Assembly (NCBI GenBank): GCA_964615365.1
Contig: CAZTOU010000003.1
Coordinates: 62,001 to 126,000, forward strand
Length of the DNA: 64,000 nt
Direction of reading: 5' to 3'
Source: CAVXZE01 sp964615365
GTDB lineage: Bacteria > Myxococcota_A > UBA9160 > UBA6930
Shown: positions 26,031 through 34,269 of the stretch, piece by piece
Numbering within the stretch: position 1 is the first letter of the stretch
Layout of the letters: every line of letters begins with the position of its first letter
The notes under the pieces: generated by a model
What the model was told of the DNA's origin: nothing
What the model saw: only the letters and a program-made list of their open reading frames with translations
The model's database searches: none
Made by a program: the position numbers and the translations under genes

Positions 26031-27050
26031 GTGTACGAGCTGCGATACGACCCTGAGATCTGCGCACAGTGCGAGACCTTCGATTGCCTGACCCGGTGCC
26101 AGTACATGGATCTCGACATCCCAGCGGCCCGGGAGGAGCGGCAACGCCTGCTGGACGGCGAGGATTCCCGGGTGCTCCGGGAGTGCGCCACCTGCTACGC
26201 GTGCGAGGAGTACTGCCCGTACGGCAATCATCCCTTCTACCTGATCGTGGAGCGTCAAGAGGAGCGGCAGGAGTGGCCGGTGCCGACTCCCCTGACCCAC
26301 CAGCAGCTCAGGATCATGGGACCCAGGGGCGACGTCCAGCCCCGAAAGGTCGAACCCCCGGTGATCAACCTGTGCGCCTTCACGATGCTGGCCGGCTGCA
26401 TCCGGGGAAAGCTCTTCGAGGGGTCCTCCACCATCGCGGGGAGGGACATCTTCTGCAACGTGATGTGGCTCCACTTCGGCAAGAACTCGGTGATCCGCGA
26501 GCGCCTGCCCAAGGTCATCGAGAACATCACGAGCAGCTTCCTGGAGCCCAGCGGCGTCGACGAGCTGATCTGCTTCCACGACGAGTGCTACGCCACCTAC
26601 ACCCAGCTGGCGCCGGCCTTCGGCATCGAGGTCCCCTTCAAGCCGGTACACCTCTTCGACTACCTTGCGCAGAGGCTCGGTGAGCTGAAGGGCGAGATCC
26701 GGCCGATCGGGGAGAGGATCGCCTATCAGCGTCCCTGCTCGAATCGCCTGATCCCAGAGACGCAGCACTGGGTGGACGAGATCTTCGAGCTGATCGGCGC
26801 CGAGCGGGTGGAGCGCGAGTACGACCGCGAGAACGCACTCTGCTGCGCGACCACCATCCGGATCGCCCAGCGCGACAACCTGGCCGACGATGTCCAGAAG
26901 AGAAACCTCGACGACATGGAGGCGGTCGGCGCCAAGTACTGCGTATTCAACTGCCCGGCCTGCATGATGGGCTTGAGCGGACCGGTGGCGGAGAGGGGCA
27001 TGACCCCGATCCTGATGAGCGACCTGTGCCAGATCGCCCTGGGCGACTGA
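26031..27050 (+). CDS. CCG-domain iron-sulfur protein (HdrB/BamD-like)
   Basis: A 339-residue cytoplasmic protein. The N-terminus has two ferredoxin-like groups, CAQCETFDCLTRC and CATCYACEEYCP. The C-terminal part has the cysteine-rich CCG-type signature (ALCCATTI followed about 35 residues later by CVFNCPAC) that binds a noncubane cluster in HdrB. The GTG start is preceded by aggagg. Its place after the AOR-like gene resembles BamB-BamC-BamD order in benzoyl-CoA reductase operons, but the downstream flavoprotein is different. It likely relays electrons within the complex. Confidence 0.8.
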   Translation: MYELRYDPEICAQCETFDCLTRCQYMDLDIPAAREERQRLLDGEDSRVLRECATCYACEEYCPYGNHPFYLIVERQEERQEWPVPTPLTHQQLRIMGPRGDVQPRKVEPPVINLCAFTMLAGCIRGKLFEGSSTIAGRDIFCNVMWLHFGKNSVIRERLPKVIENITSSFLEPSGVDELICFHDECYATYTQLAPAFGIEVPFKPVHLFDYLAQRLGELKGEIRPIGERIAYQRPCSNRLIPETQHWVDEIFELIGAERVEREYDRENALCCATTIRIAQRDNLADDVQKRNLDDMEAVGAKYCVFNCPACMMGLSGPVAERGMTPILMSDLCQIALGD

Positions 27051-27066
27051 GCGAGGCGGTGAATCG

Positions 27067-28446
27067 ATGCAAGATGTTTACGAAGCGCTGGTGAAGATCG
27101 TCGGAGCCGAGTACGTCTCGAGGGATCCCGAGGAGCGATTCATCTACTCCCGGGATCCGGGGACCATGGAGCCGTGCGAGCCGGACCTGGTGGTGATGCC
27201 GAACTCCACCGAAGAGGTCCGGCAGATCGTCCTGCTCGCCAATCAGAAGCGGGTCCCCATCGTTCCGATGGGGGGCGGGCTGGTTCTGTCCGGCCTGACC
27301 AGGCCTCTCAAAGGGGGCATGGTGCTCGACATGAAGCGGATGAACCGGATCCTGGAGGTGGACGAGACCGGTCGCTCCGTGATCGTGGAGGCGGGGGCCT
27401 CGCAGGGAATGCTCCAGGCCCATCTCAAGAAGCATCACCCGGGGCTCAAGCACTCGATTCCCGACGCCCCGCCGATTGCCACCATCGCCGGCAACGTCCT
27501 GATCCACGGCTCCGGGCACCTCTCCGCCGCGGGCGGCTTTCACTCCGAGATGCTGAACGGCATGGAGGTGGTGCTCCCGACCGGCGAGATCGCAAAGGTG
27601 GGGTCCTGCGCGACCTCTCCCTACTGGTTCTCCCGGGCGCCGCTGCCCGACCTGGCGGGGCTCTTCATCGGATGGCACGGGACCACCGGGATCGCGACCA
27701 AGCTCGGCATCAAGCTCTACCCCGAACGCCCGCTCGGCGACGTGGGGATGTTCGCCACCGAGGATCCGGAGCTGGTCCCCGGCGTCCTCCATCAGCTCGC
27801 CGGTGTCGCGGTGGCGGAGGACATCACCGCCTTCATGGCCAACGCGCCGGCGTGGCTGCGGGGCTTCCAGATCGTCAACGTCAAGTACGGCGCCGAGACC
27901 AAGGAGGAGCTCCGGCTCAAGCGCGACCTGCTCCGGGAATCCGTGCGCCGCTACATCGACGACAAGGTCGGCGGATTCATGCCGCTCCCGCCGGAGATGA
28001 AGCAGCGCTTCCTGGAGGAGCCCCAGACCACACTCTCGCTGTTCGCGGACACCCGGGAGGGAGGGGGCTTCGAGTACGTGGGGGCGATCATGCCCATCGA
28101 GCTCTTCGCGGAGGCCTACCGGCAGGGGCTCGAGATCGCCGAGCGCCACGGCGTGGAGTGCGCCACCGGCGCCCGCATCATCGGCCTGGGCCACTGCATG
28201 ATGTTCTTCTACGGCTACGCCTTCAACCGAGCCGAGCCAGCCGACGTCAAGCTGGCTCAGGAGGCTCTCGAGGATACCAACGCGACGGTTCTCGAGATGG
28301 GCGGCATCCCCTGGAAGGCGGAGGCACCGGCACAGAAGCAGATCATCGAGAAGATGGATCCGAATACCTTCGCGCTGATGAATCGGATTCGCGAGGTCCT
28401 CGATCCAAAGGGAATCATGAACCCCGGCAACTGGGAGACGGACTGA
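27067..28446 (+). CDS. FAD-linked oxidase, GlcD/D-lactate dehydrogenase-like
   Basis: A 459-residue flavoprotein of the FAD-binding type 4 family. The FAD domain covers residues 40-215, with IVPMGGGLVLSGL and the following block GGMVLDMKRMNRILEVD. The C-terminal oxidase domain ends in the typical DPKGIMNPGNW. Relatives oxidise 2-hydroxy acids (glycolate, D-lactate, D-2-hydroxyglutarate) and give electrons to a CCG iron-sulfur subunit, which is encoded next. The stop overlaps the start of that gene. The substrate is unknown. Confidence 0.88.
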   Translation: MQDVYEALVKIVGAEYVSRDPEERFIYSRDPGTMEPCEPDLVVMPNSTEEVRQIVLLANQKRVPIVPMGGGLVLSGLTRPLKGGMVLDMKRMNRILEVDETGRSVIVEAGASQGMLQAHLKKHHPGLKHSIPDAPPIATIAGNVLIHGSGHLSAAGGFHSEMLNGMEVVLPTGEIAKVGSCATSPYWFSRAPLPDLAGLFIGWHGTTGIATKLGIKLYPERPLGDVGMFATEDPELVPGVLHQLAGVAVAEDITAFMANAPAWLRGFQIVNVKYGAETKEELRLKRDLLRESVRRYIDDKVGGFMPLPPEMKQRFLEEPQTTLSLFADTREGGGFEYVGAIMPIELFAEAYRQGLEIAERHGVECATGARIIGLGHCMMFFYGYAFNRAEPADVKLAQEALEDTNATVLEMGGIPWKAEAPAQKQIIEKMDPNTFALMNRIREVLDPKGIMNPGNWETD

Positions 28447-29609
28447 TGGAGCACGCGGAGATCCTGCACCGCTGCTTCCGCTGCGGATACTGCAAGCTGC
28501 CGGGCAGCTTCCAGGACCTGAACTGCCCCTCCTATCTCAAGTTCAGGTTCGAGAGCTTCGCGCCGGGGGGACGCATGTGGCTGCTGCGGGCCTGGCTCGA
28601 AGGCGAGATCGAGACCAGCCCGCGGCTCTCCGAGATCCTCTTCTCCTGCGCCGCCTGCGGCAACTGCGTCGAGCACTGTGTCTTCCCCGCCTTCAAGGGC
28701 GATCTGCTGAACGCCTTCACCGCGGGCAAGGAGGAGCTGGTGGACCAGGGGGCGGTACCAGAGACGGTCGGCAGGTACCTCCGAGCCGTCCACGCCTTTG
28801 GCAATCCCTACGAGCTACCCGAGACAGATCGAGCGAAGTGGGCGGAAGGCCTGGGCGTGCAGCGGTACTCGGGCCAGGAGTACCTGCTCTACGTGGGCTG
28901 CCCCGGCTCCTACGACGAACGGGGCCAGCGAATGGCCCGGGCGCTGGCCGAGCTGCTCCTCCGCTGGGGAGTGGACTTCGGGATCCTGGGCGAGGAGGAG
29001 CGCTGCGACGGCAACGAGGTTCGGGCGCTCGGGGAGAGCGCGCTCTTCGAGGAGCTCGCGCGGCGCAACATCGAGCAGTTCGAGTCCGCGGGAGTTCGAA
29101 AGATCGTCACCCTCTCACCGCACGCCTATCACGCCATCAAGAACGAGTACCCGAAGTACGGCGGGAGCTTCGAGACCTGTCACTACTCCCAGCTGCTGGC
29201 CGGGCTGGTGGAGAAGCAGGAGCCCCGTGGAGGCAACGGGCGGCTACGCGTCGCCTTTCACGATCCCTGCTATCTCGGCCGCCACAACCAGGACTACCTC
29301 TCGCCCCGATCGGTGCTCGACGCGCTCCCCGGCGTCGAGCTGGTGGAGATGGACCGCGCCAAGGCGGACGCTCTCTGCTGCGGCGGGGGAGGGGGCAACT
29401 TCTTCACCGACGTCCTGGGAGGAGGGGCGGACAGCCCTTCCCGGGTGCGGGTGCGCGAGGCAGCCGGCAGCGGTGCCCAGGTCCTCGCAGTGGCCTGTCC
29501 CAAGTGCGCCCGAATGCTCGACGACGCAATCGACGCCGAGCAGCTGAGCGATGCGCTGCGCGTCATGGACCTCGCGGAGATCATCCGGGAGCGCTGCGCG
29601 ACCCGGTGA
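28446..29609 (+). CDS. CCG-domain iron-sulfur subunit (GlcF/HdrD-like)
   Basis: A 387-residue protein with an N-terminal pair of iron-sulfur motifs (CFRCGYCKLPG followed by NCPSY, and CAACGNCVEHC) and two CCG segments (FHDPCYLGRHNQ, ADALCCGGGGGNFF, CPKCARM). This matches GlcF/HdrD/DsrK-type electron acceptors of GlcD-like flavoproteins. It overlaps the flavoprotein gene by one base (TGATG), implying a fixed complex. Last gene of the operon; a strong hairpin follows. Confidence 0.85.
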   Translation: MEHAEILHRCFRCGYCKLPGSFQDLNCPSYLKFRFESFAPGGRMWLLRAWLEGEIETSPRLSEILFSCAACGNCVEHCVFPAFKGDLLNAFTAGKEELVDQGAVPETVGRYLRAVHAFGNPYELPETDRAKWAEGLGVQRYSGQEYLLYVGCPGSYDERGQRMARALAELLLRWGVDFGILGEEERCDGNEVRALGESALFEELARRNIEQFESAGVRKIVTLSPHAYHAIKNEYPKYGGSFETCHYSQLLAGLVEKQEPRGGNGRLRVAFHDPCYLGRHNQDYLSPRSVLDALPGVELVEMDRAKADALCCGGGGGNFFTDVLGGGADSPSRVRVREAAGSGAQVLAVACPKCARMLDDAIDAEQLSDALRVMDLAEIIRERCATR

Positions 29610-29631
29610 GAAATGCGGGCTAGATGCACGA

Positions 29632-29664
29632 GGGGCCGGCACCCGCAATGTGGGCGCCGGCCCC
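29632..29664. terminator. bidirectional hairpin between convergent genes
   Basis: GGGGCCGGC and GCCGGCCCC form a 9-bp GC stem, extended inside by CCC/GGG. It lies between the plus-strand redox operon and the minus-strand thiolase gene. There is no U-tract, so the terminator role is probable but not certain. Confidence 0.6.
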
Positions 29665-29687
29665 GGAACTCGCCTTGGCCGTGTTCG

Positions 29688-30830
29688 TCAGGCCGTCATC
29701 ACGTTGATGGTGCAGGCGGAGGTGAGGCCGATGACGTGGGCGATGCCCGCCTTGGCTCCCTCCTGCTGACGGCCGCCGGACTCGCCGCGGATCTGCCAGA
29801 CGATCTCGGAGATGCCGCAGGCGCCCGTCGCACCCAGCGGGTGACCCCGGGAGATCAGGCCGCCGCTGGCGTTCACCGCCACCCGGCCGCCGATGTCGAA
29901 CTCTCCCTCCTTGAGGCAGCGGGGTCCCTCGCCGTCTGCCGCCAGACCCAGGTTCTCGTAGTGGCACATCTCGGCGGTGGCGAAGCAGTCGTGCAGCTCT
30001 ACCACGTCGAGGTCCGCGGGGCCGATGCCGGCCGTCTCCCAGGCTTCCTTGGCGGCGAGGCGGGTGACCTCGTTGACGTCGAGGATGGCCTCGCCGGTCT
30101 CCGTCCAGGGGTCGCTGGTGAGGATGGAGGCAGCCACCTTGACGGTCTTGCAGCCGAACTGCCGGGCCTTCTCTTCCGTCGTGTAGATCACCGCGCCGGC
30201 ACCGTCGCCGGTGGGGCAGCACATCAAGAGAGTGTTCGGCCAGGAGATGAAATCGGCGTTCATGACCTGCTCCAGGCTGAACTCCTTCCGGTACTGCGCG
30301 TACGGGTTGTGGACGGAGTTCTTGTGGTTCTTGTACGCCACCCTCGCGAAGTCCTCGAAGGTGGTGCCGTACTTCCGCATGTGGTCGGTGCCCCACTGCG
30401 AGAAGACCGACGGCATGGTGCCCGAGCCCTGGACGCCTTCCGTCGAATAGGCCGGGTCCTTCTTTCCCCGGCCGCCGCCGAGGAGACCCATCTTGCCCAT
30501 CTGCTCCGAGCCGATGCCCATGGCGATGTCGCAGGCTCCGGAAGCCACCGACAGATAGGCTTCACGGCACGCCGTGGAGCCGGTGGCGCAGGCATTCGAC
30601 ACGTTCACCACCGGGACGCCCGTCTGTCCCACACTCCTCATGATCGCCTGACCCACGGGCTGGGACAGGTTGCCGCTGCCCACCATCTGGATGTCCTTCA
30701 TGGTCATGTTGGCATCCTTGAGGGCAGCGATGACCGCCTCACTGGCAAGATCCACCACGGTCTTGTCCGGATAGCGGCCGTACTTGACCATGCCTACCCC
30801 AACGATATAAACGTCTCTCGCCGGCTTCAC
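29688..30830 (-). CDS. thiolase-family protein (SCP-x/acetyl-CoA acetyltransferase-like)
   Basis: A 380-residue thiolase fold protein with the nucleophile in VSNACATGSTACREA (near residue 80), a C-terminal NASGGLISRGHPLGATGA block carrying the catalytic His, and a HDCFATAE segment typical of lipid-transfer-type thiolases. A GTG start with aaaggagg eight bases upstream. The DUF35 gene just upstream on the same strand is the usual partner of this subfamily. It would cleave or form a carbon-carbon bond on an acyl-CoA; the substrate is unknown. Confidence 0.88.
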   Translation of the reverse strand: MKPARDVYIVGVGMVKYGRYPDKTVVDLASEAVIAALKDANMTMKDIQMVGSGNLSQPVGQAIMRSVGQTGVPVVNVSNACATGSTACREAYLSVASGACDIAMGIGSEQMGKMGLLGGGRGKKDPAYSTEGVQGSGTMPSVFSQWGTDHMRKYGTTFEDFARVAYKNHKNSVHNPYAQYRKEFSLEQVMNADFISWPNTLLMCCPTGDGAGAVIYTTEEKARQFGCKTVKVAASILTSDPWTETGEAILDVNEVTRLAAKEAWETAGIGPADLDVVELHDCFATAEMCHYENLGLAADGEGPRCLKEGEFDIGGRVAVNASGGLISRGHPLGATGACGISEIVWQIRGESGGRQQEGAKAGIAHVIGLTSACTINVMTA

Positions 30831-30917
30831 GAGAATTACCTCCTTTTCAAATGCGCAAGTCGGATGCGATCGCTCGCGTGGGCAGCCGAGTCGATCGCTC
30901 TCGAGATCCTGGACGCG

Positions 30918-31376
30918 TCAAGCAGCTGCCGGGCGGAACTTGAAGACGACGACGTCGTTCCCCTCTTGATCCGTCCGAATTGCCTCGGTGTACATTTCCA
31001 GCTTCTTTCCCAAGAGCGCCGCGACCTTTTCTCCCTCGGGCTCCACTCCGCCGATATTCGCTTTGACGGCCGTCCCTTCGGGCATGTCGATGATGGCGGC
31101 GATGAAGGGCACCTCGATCCCAGGGGCTGTCCGGTAGACGATGGTGAAGGCTCGAAGGGTCCCGTGATCGCTGAACCTGAGATCCTCGAAGTCGTCGATG
31201 GCGGAGCACTTGCCGCAGGCCATGCGCTTGCCGACATAGGCGGCTCCGCAAGACTTGCACTTGACTCCCGCGAGGTACGCCTTCTCTCCAGCACCTTTGG
31301 GTAGCTGCAGGTAGGGTACGATCGGGTTCTGTTTCTTCTCTCCTTGTGCTGCTTCGGCCTTGCCACTCTCAGCCAA
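30918..31376 (-). CDS. DUF35 OB-fold/zinc-ribbon protein, thiolase partner
   Basis: A 152-residue protein with a zinc ribbon (CKSCGAAYVGKRMACGKC) followed by an OB-fold (LRAFTIVYRTAPGIEVPFI and on). DUF35 proteins form complexes with thiolase-like enzymes and help to place acyl-CoA substrates. I chose a TTG start at 31376 because aaaggagg lies five bases before it; the frame stays open upstream to 31442, but without a ribosome site. It precedes the thiolase by about 90 bp. Confidence 0.8.
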   Translation of the reverse strand: MAESGKAEAAQGEKKQNPIVPYLQLPKGAGEKAYLAGVKCKSCGAAYVGKRMACGKCSAIDDFEDLRFSDHGTLRAFTIVYRTAPGIEVPFIAAIIDMPEGTAVKANIGGVEPEGEKVAALLGKKLEMYTEAIRTDQEGNDVVVFKFRPAAA

Positions 31377-31578
31377 GTGAGCCTCCTTTCCTTTCTGTGA
31401 GCAGAACGCTGGACAACCGGGGAAGGGCCCAGCGCTTCGCATGGGGATGGATTGCCATTGGGAGTGACCCAGTGCGGGGCGCGCGTGGGTATGCTCGTCT
31501 CTACCACGGTTTCCGACTCCGAGTCAAGGTGAGCCAGCGAAGGGGGGGTAGCGGCGATCGCTCCGCGGCTCGCCGTCT

Positions 31579-32580
31579 CTACGTGCCTCCGCCCTCGAGG
31601 ACATACCTGGTGCCCACGCTGCCCGGGACGAAGGCCTCGGGAAGGGCCGCCGCCAGGGCGTGGGTGGCGCGCCAGCCCGTGCAGTGGGTGGGGGCCACCA
31701 CTTGTGGATCGATCTCGAGCAGTGCCTCCACGGTGGGCGGAATCAGGGGCTCGAAGACCGGCGTGGCCAGGTGGAAGCCGCCGATCACCGCGTGGACTCG
31801 CTCGATGCCGGTGAGCTTGCGAGCGTGGCGCACGGTATTGATGAGCCCGGCGTGGCCGCAGCCGGTGATGACGACGAGCCCCCGATCGCGCAGGTGGGCC
31901 ACCAGCGCTTGATCGTCTCGCATGGCGGGATCGGGCTGCCACTCCCCGTCGCGAAAGGCCTGCTGGACCGGCATTCCGTGTTCGAACTCGGTGGTGCGCT
32001 CGATTTCCCCCGTCGTCAGCAGGGCGCCGTCCAGCAGAGGGAATGGCCGCCTCTCCTCGATCACCTGGAAGCCGGCGGCGCGGATCTTCTCCGGACTGAT
32101 CGCGGGTAGCTCGAAGGGCTCCCGCCCGGGGATGGCGACCCGCCGACGGAGCCAGGCGTCGGGATGAACGACCAGCGTCGGCAGCGGCCGGAGCCGCTCC
32201 GCGAGCCCGTTCAGGCCGATGGTGTGATCGAAGTGACCGTGACTGAGAACGATGGCTTCGATCTCCCCCGGATCCACCCCCAGCGCGCGAAGATTGTGCA
32301 CCAGTACGCCGACGCTCGAGCCCGTGTCGAAGAGCAGCGTTCGGCGGCTCTCTCCGGATGTCGCCGAGACCAGGAAGGAGAGGCCGTGCTCGGCGACCGG
32401 CGCGTCCGGAGCCTGCCCCGACTCCATGAGGGGTGCCTCGACGGCGGGCGCCGGCTTCCCTTCGCGTCCCCCCGGGCCCATCCTCTTTGCCACGTCCGTA
32501 CTGCCGAGAAGCAGATCCAGCACGTTGTCGACGACGGTCAGGATCTCTACACGGTCGACGGGGTTCGGCAGCGCGGTCAT
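31579..32580 (-). CDS. MBL-fold metallohydrolase
   Basis: A 333-residue metallo-beta-lactamase-fold protein with the metal motif SHGHFDHTIG near residue 115, ITGCGHAGLIN near 240 and a late histidine in IGGFHLATP. It belongs to the group annotated as dihydropterin-ribofuranosylaminobenzene phosphate synthase-like hydrolases, whose true substrates are mostly unknown. ATG at 32580. It is followed on the same strand, after a 200-bp gap, by DUF35-thiolase and may not be in their operon. Confidence 0.82.
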   Translation of the reverse strand: MTALPNPVDRVEILTVVDNVLDLLLGSTDVAKRMGPGGREGKPAPAVEAPLMESGQAPDAPVAEHGLSFLVSATSGESRRTLLFDTGSSVGVLVHNLRALGVDPGEIEAIVLSHGHFDHTIGLNGLAERLRPLPTLVVHPDAWLRRRVAIPGREPFELPAISPEKIRAAGFQVIEERRPFPLLDGALLTTGEIERTTEFEHGMPVQQAFRDGEWQPDPAMRDDQALVAHLRDRGLVVITGCGHAGLINTVRHARKLTGIERVHAVIGGFHLATPVFEPLIPPTVEALLEIDPQVVAPTHCTGWRATHALAAALPEAFVPGSVGTRYVLEGGGT

Positions 32581-32659
32581 CTCAGGCCTCCGGTTGTTGT
32601 CTGTGTCGCAAGGGCGGAGTCGGCTCGGGAGCGAGCGATCTCCATTCTTCGTTCACGGC

Positions 32660-33379
32660 CTACCGCTCCATGGTGAGCAGTCGAATGCCTCGAATCTGGC
32701 GGAAGGTGGCTCCTTCGCTGGCCGAGCGCAGCGCCAGCTCCGGGTCGATCACCCGCGTTCCCGAAATCGCGTCGGCGCCGTAGTCGAACAGCACCGGCGA
32801 GAGCGGCGTGGTCGGACCCAGAATCACGACGAAGGCGTCCGGGCGGCACAGGGCCAGGAGGCTCTCCAGGCTGCGATTGATGAAGGTGCTGCCGGTGATC
32901 GCGACCACCTCCGCCTGTGGCACGATGTCCTCCGCCTCCTCGGCGCCGCTGTCGCCCGGCTGGGGACGAAGCTCGAGCACCGAGAGCTTCGCTGCCGCCT
33001 CGCGGAGGGCGGGGACGAACGGGAAGTGGCCGATCAGGGCCACCCTCTTGTCCAGGCCTCGTTCGACGAGCAGGTCGCCGGCATTCCGCTCGACGCAGCG
33101 CGCCTCGTCGACCTCGAGCAGGGAGTTGATGGCAGCCAGTCCGATGCCGGCCTCGAGGGAGCTCTCGGAGTGGGACAGCTTCGCCAGCTCGAGGGCGCTC
33201 CGTCCCGCGAGGTCTCCCGCACCCTCGACGTGACGGGCGCCGTGTCGGTGCTCGCCGGGTCCGGTGGTCGAGGCCAGGCCGCAGTGCCGGCTCCAGACGG
33301 CCGTCCAGAAACGACCGACCCGCACCTCGCGGGCGGGTGCGCCGGCCAGGCCTTCCATCAGGTCATCCAGGATCTTCAC
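32660..33379 (-). CDS. DUF364 Rossmann-like protein (putative metal-chelation domain)
   Basis: A 239-residue protein: an N-terminal part with AAINSLLEVDE, then a Rossmann-like part with VALIGHFPFVPALRE, AEVVAITGSTFINRSLESLL and FVVILGPTTPLSPVLFDYG. This is the DUF364/DUF4213 family, which is linked to metal or cofactor handling by context only. GTG start at 33379 with a weak ribosome site. It is divergent from the methyltransferase-like gene and 79 bp upstream of the MBL gene, so the two may be co-transcribed. Confidence 0.75.
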   Translation of the reverse strand: MKILDDLMEGLAGAPAREVRVGRFWTAVWSRHCGLASTTGPGEHRHGARHVEGAGDLAGRSALELAKLSHSESSLEAGIGLAAINSLLEVDEARCVERNAGDLLVERGLDKRVALIGHFPFVPALREAAAKLSVLELRPQPGDSGAEEAEDIVPQAEVVAITGSTFINRSLESLLALCRPDAFVVILGPTTPLSPVLFDYGADAISGTRVIDPELALRSASEGATFRQIRGIRLLTMER

Positions 33380-33471
33380 GGATCGTGCCCCAGGCTGAGG
33401 GGTCTGTATCTTTCTGGGCTCGTGCAGATTATCGCTCCCGCCCGAGGGCGGCGAGCTTTCCGGATGGATCC

Positions 33472-34269
33472 ATGGTGAGATTGGGGAACGGCATGGCTCC
33501 GCGACTGCGGAGCTGGACCCCGGAGACCGCGCATTCCCCCGAGGAGCGCGACCGTCTCCTTCGTCTCGTCTCTCTCTTCACCGAGCTGCCCGAGCCACCC
33601 GATCCATTCGGCCTGTATCCCCGCTATGCCGAGTTCAGGAATCGGCTCCTCGCATCCCTCGAGGATCCGGAAGCCGAATCGCCGGAGGAGGCCTTTCTCC
33701 TCCTCTACGCGCACATCCACGGATACGAGGTGCCCTACACACCTGAGGAACGGCGGCGGATGGTCGAGACCGGCGGATACCTGAGCCATGTGGGCGGGCT
33801 CTCCCCCGTCCTCAAGTCGGCCCCGTTCATCGATCCCGACACCGTGTCCGGGGATTTCGGAGCCGGAAACGGACTTCAGGGCCTTCTCATGCAGAAGCTG
33901 ACCCCCCATGCGAAGACCGTACAGATCGAGATCTCGGGACGAATGGTCGAATCGGGAAGGCTCCTGCAAGCCTGGCTCGGCATTCCGGAGGAGCGGGTGG
34001 ACTGGGTGGTGGGGGAGGTGTCGGAGGTCTCCCCGACCGGGATGGACTTCATCTATCTCTATCGACCGGTTCGGCCCACGGGCCCGGGCGAGAGCTTCTA
34101 CCGGAGCTTTGCCGAGCAGCTCGGGATGTCCACGAGGCCGGTCGTGATCTTCAGCGTGGCCGACTGCCTGCGAAGCCATCTTCCCCCCGAGTTCGAGATG
34201 TTCTACTGCGACGGGCATCTCACCTGCTTTCGGCGGGGTGGCGCCGCACGAGAATCGAGTTCGGCATGA
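33472..34269 (+). CDS. SAM-dependent methyltransferase-like protein
   Basis: A 265-residue protein with a class I methyltransferase nucleotide motif, SGDFGAGNGLQGLL, near residue 128, followed by an acidic strand end in VQIEISGRMVE. The N-terminal 100 residues are helical and have no clear match. A second ATG at 33493 has ggggaa upstream and could be the real start. Its stop overlaps the start of the radical SAM gene (ATGA), so the two work together. Neither the substrate nor actual methyl transfer can be read from sequence. Confidence 0.7.
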   Translation: MVRLGNGMAPRLRSWTPETAHSPEERDRLLRLVSLFTELPEPPDPFGLYPRYAEFRNRLLASLEDPEAESPEEAFLLLYAHIHGYEVPYTPEERRRMVETGGYLSHVGGLSPVLKSAPFIDPDTVSGDFGAGNGLQGLLMQKLTPHAKTVQIEISGRMVESGRLLQAWLGIPEERVDWVVGEVSEVSPTGMDFIYLYRPVRPTGPGESFYRSFAEQLGMSTRPVVIFSVADCLRSHLPPEFEMFYCDGHLTCFRRGGAARESSSA

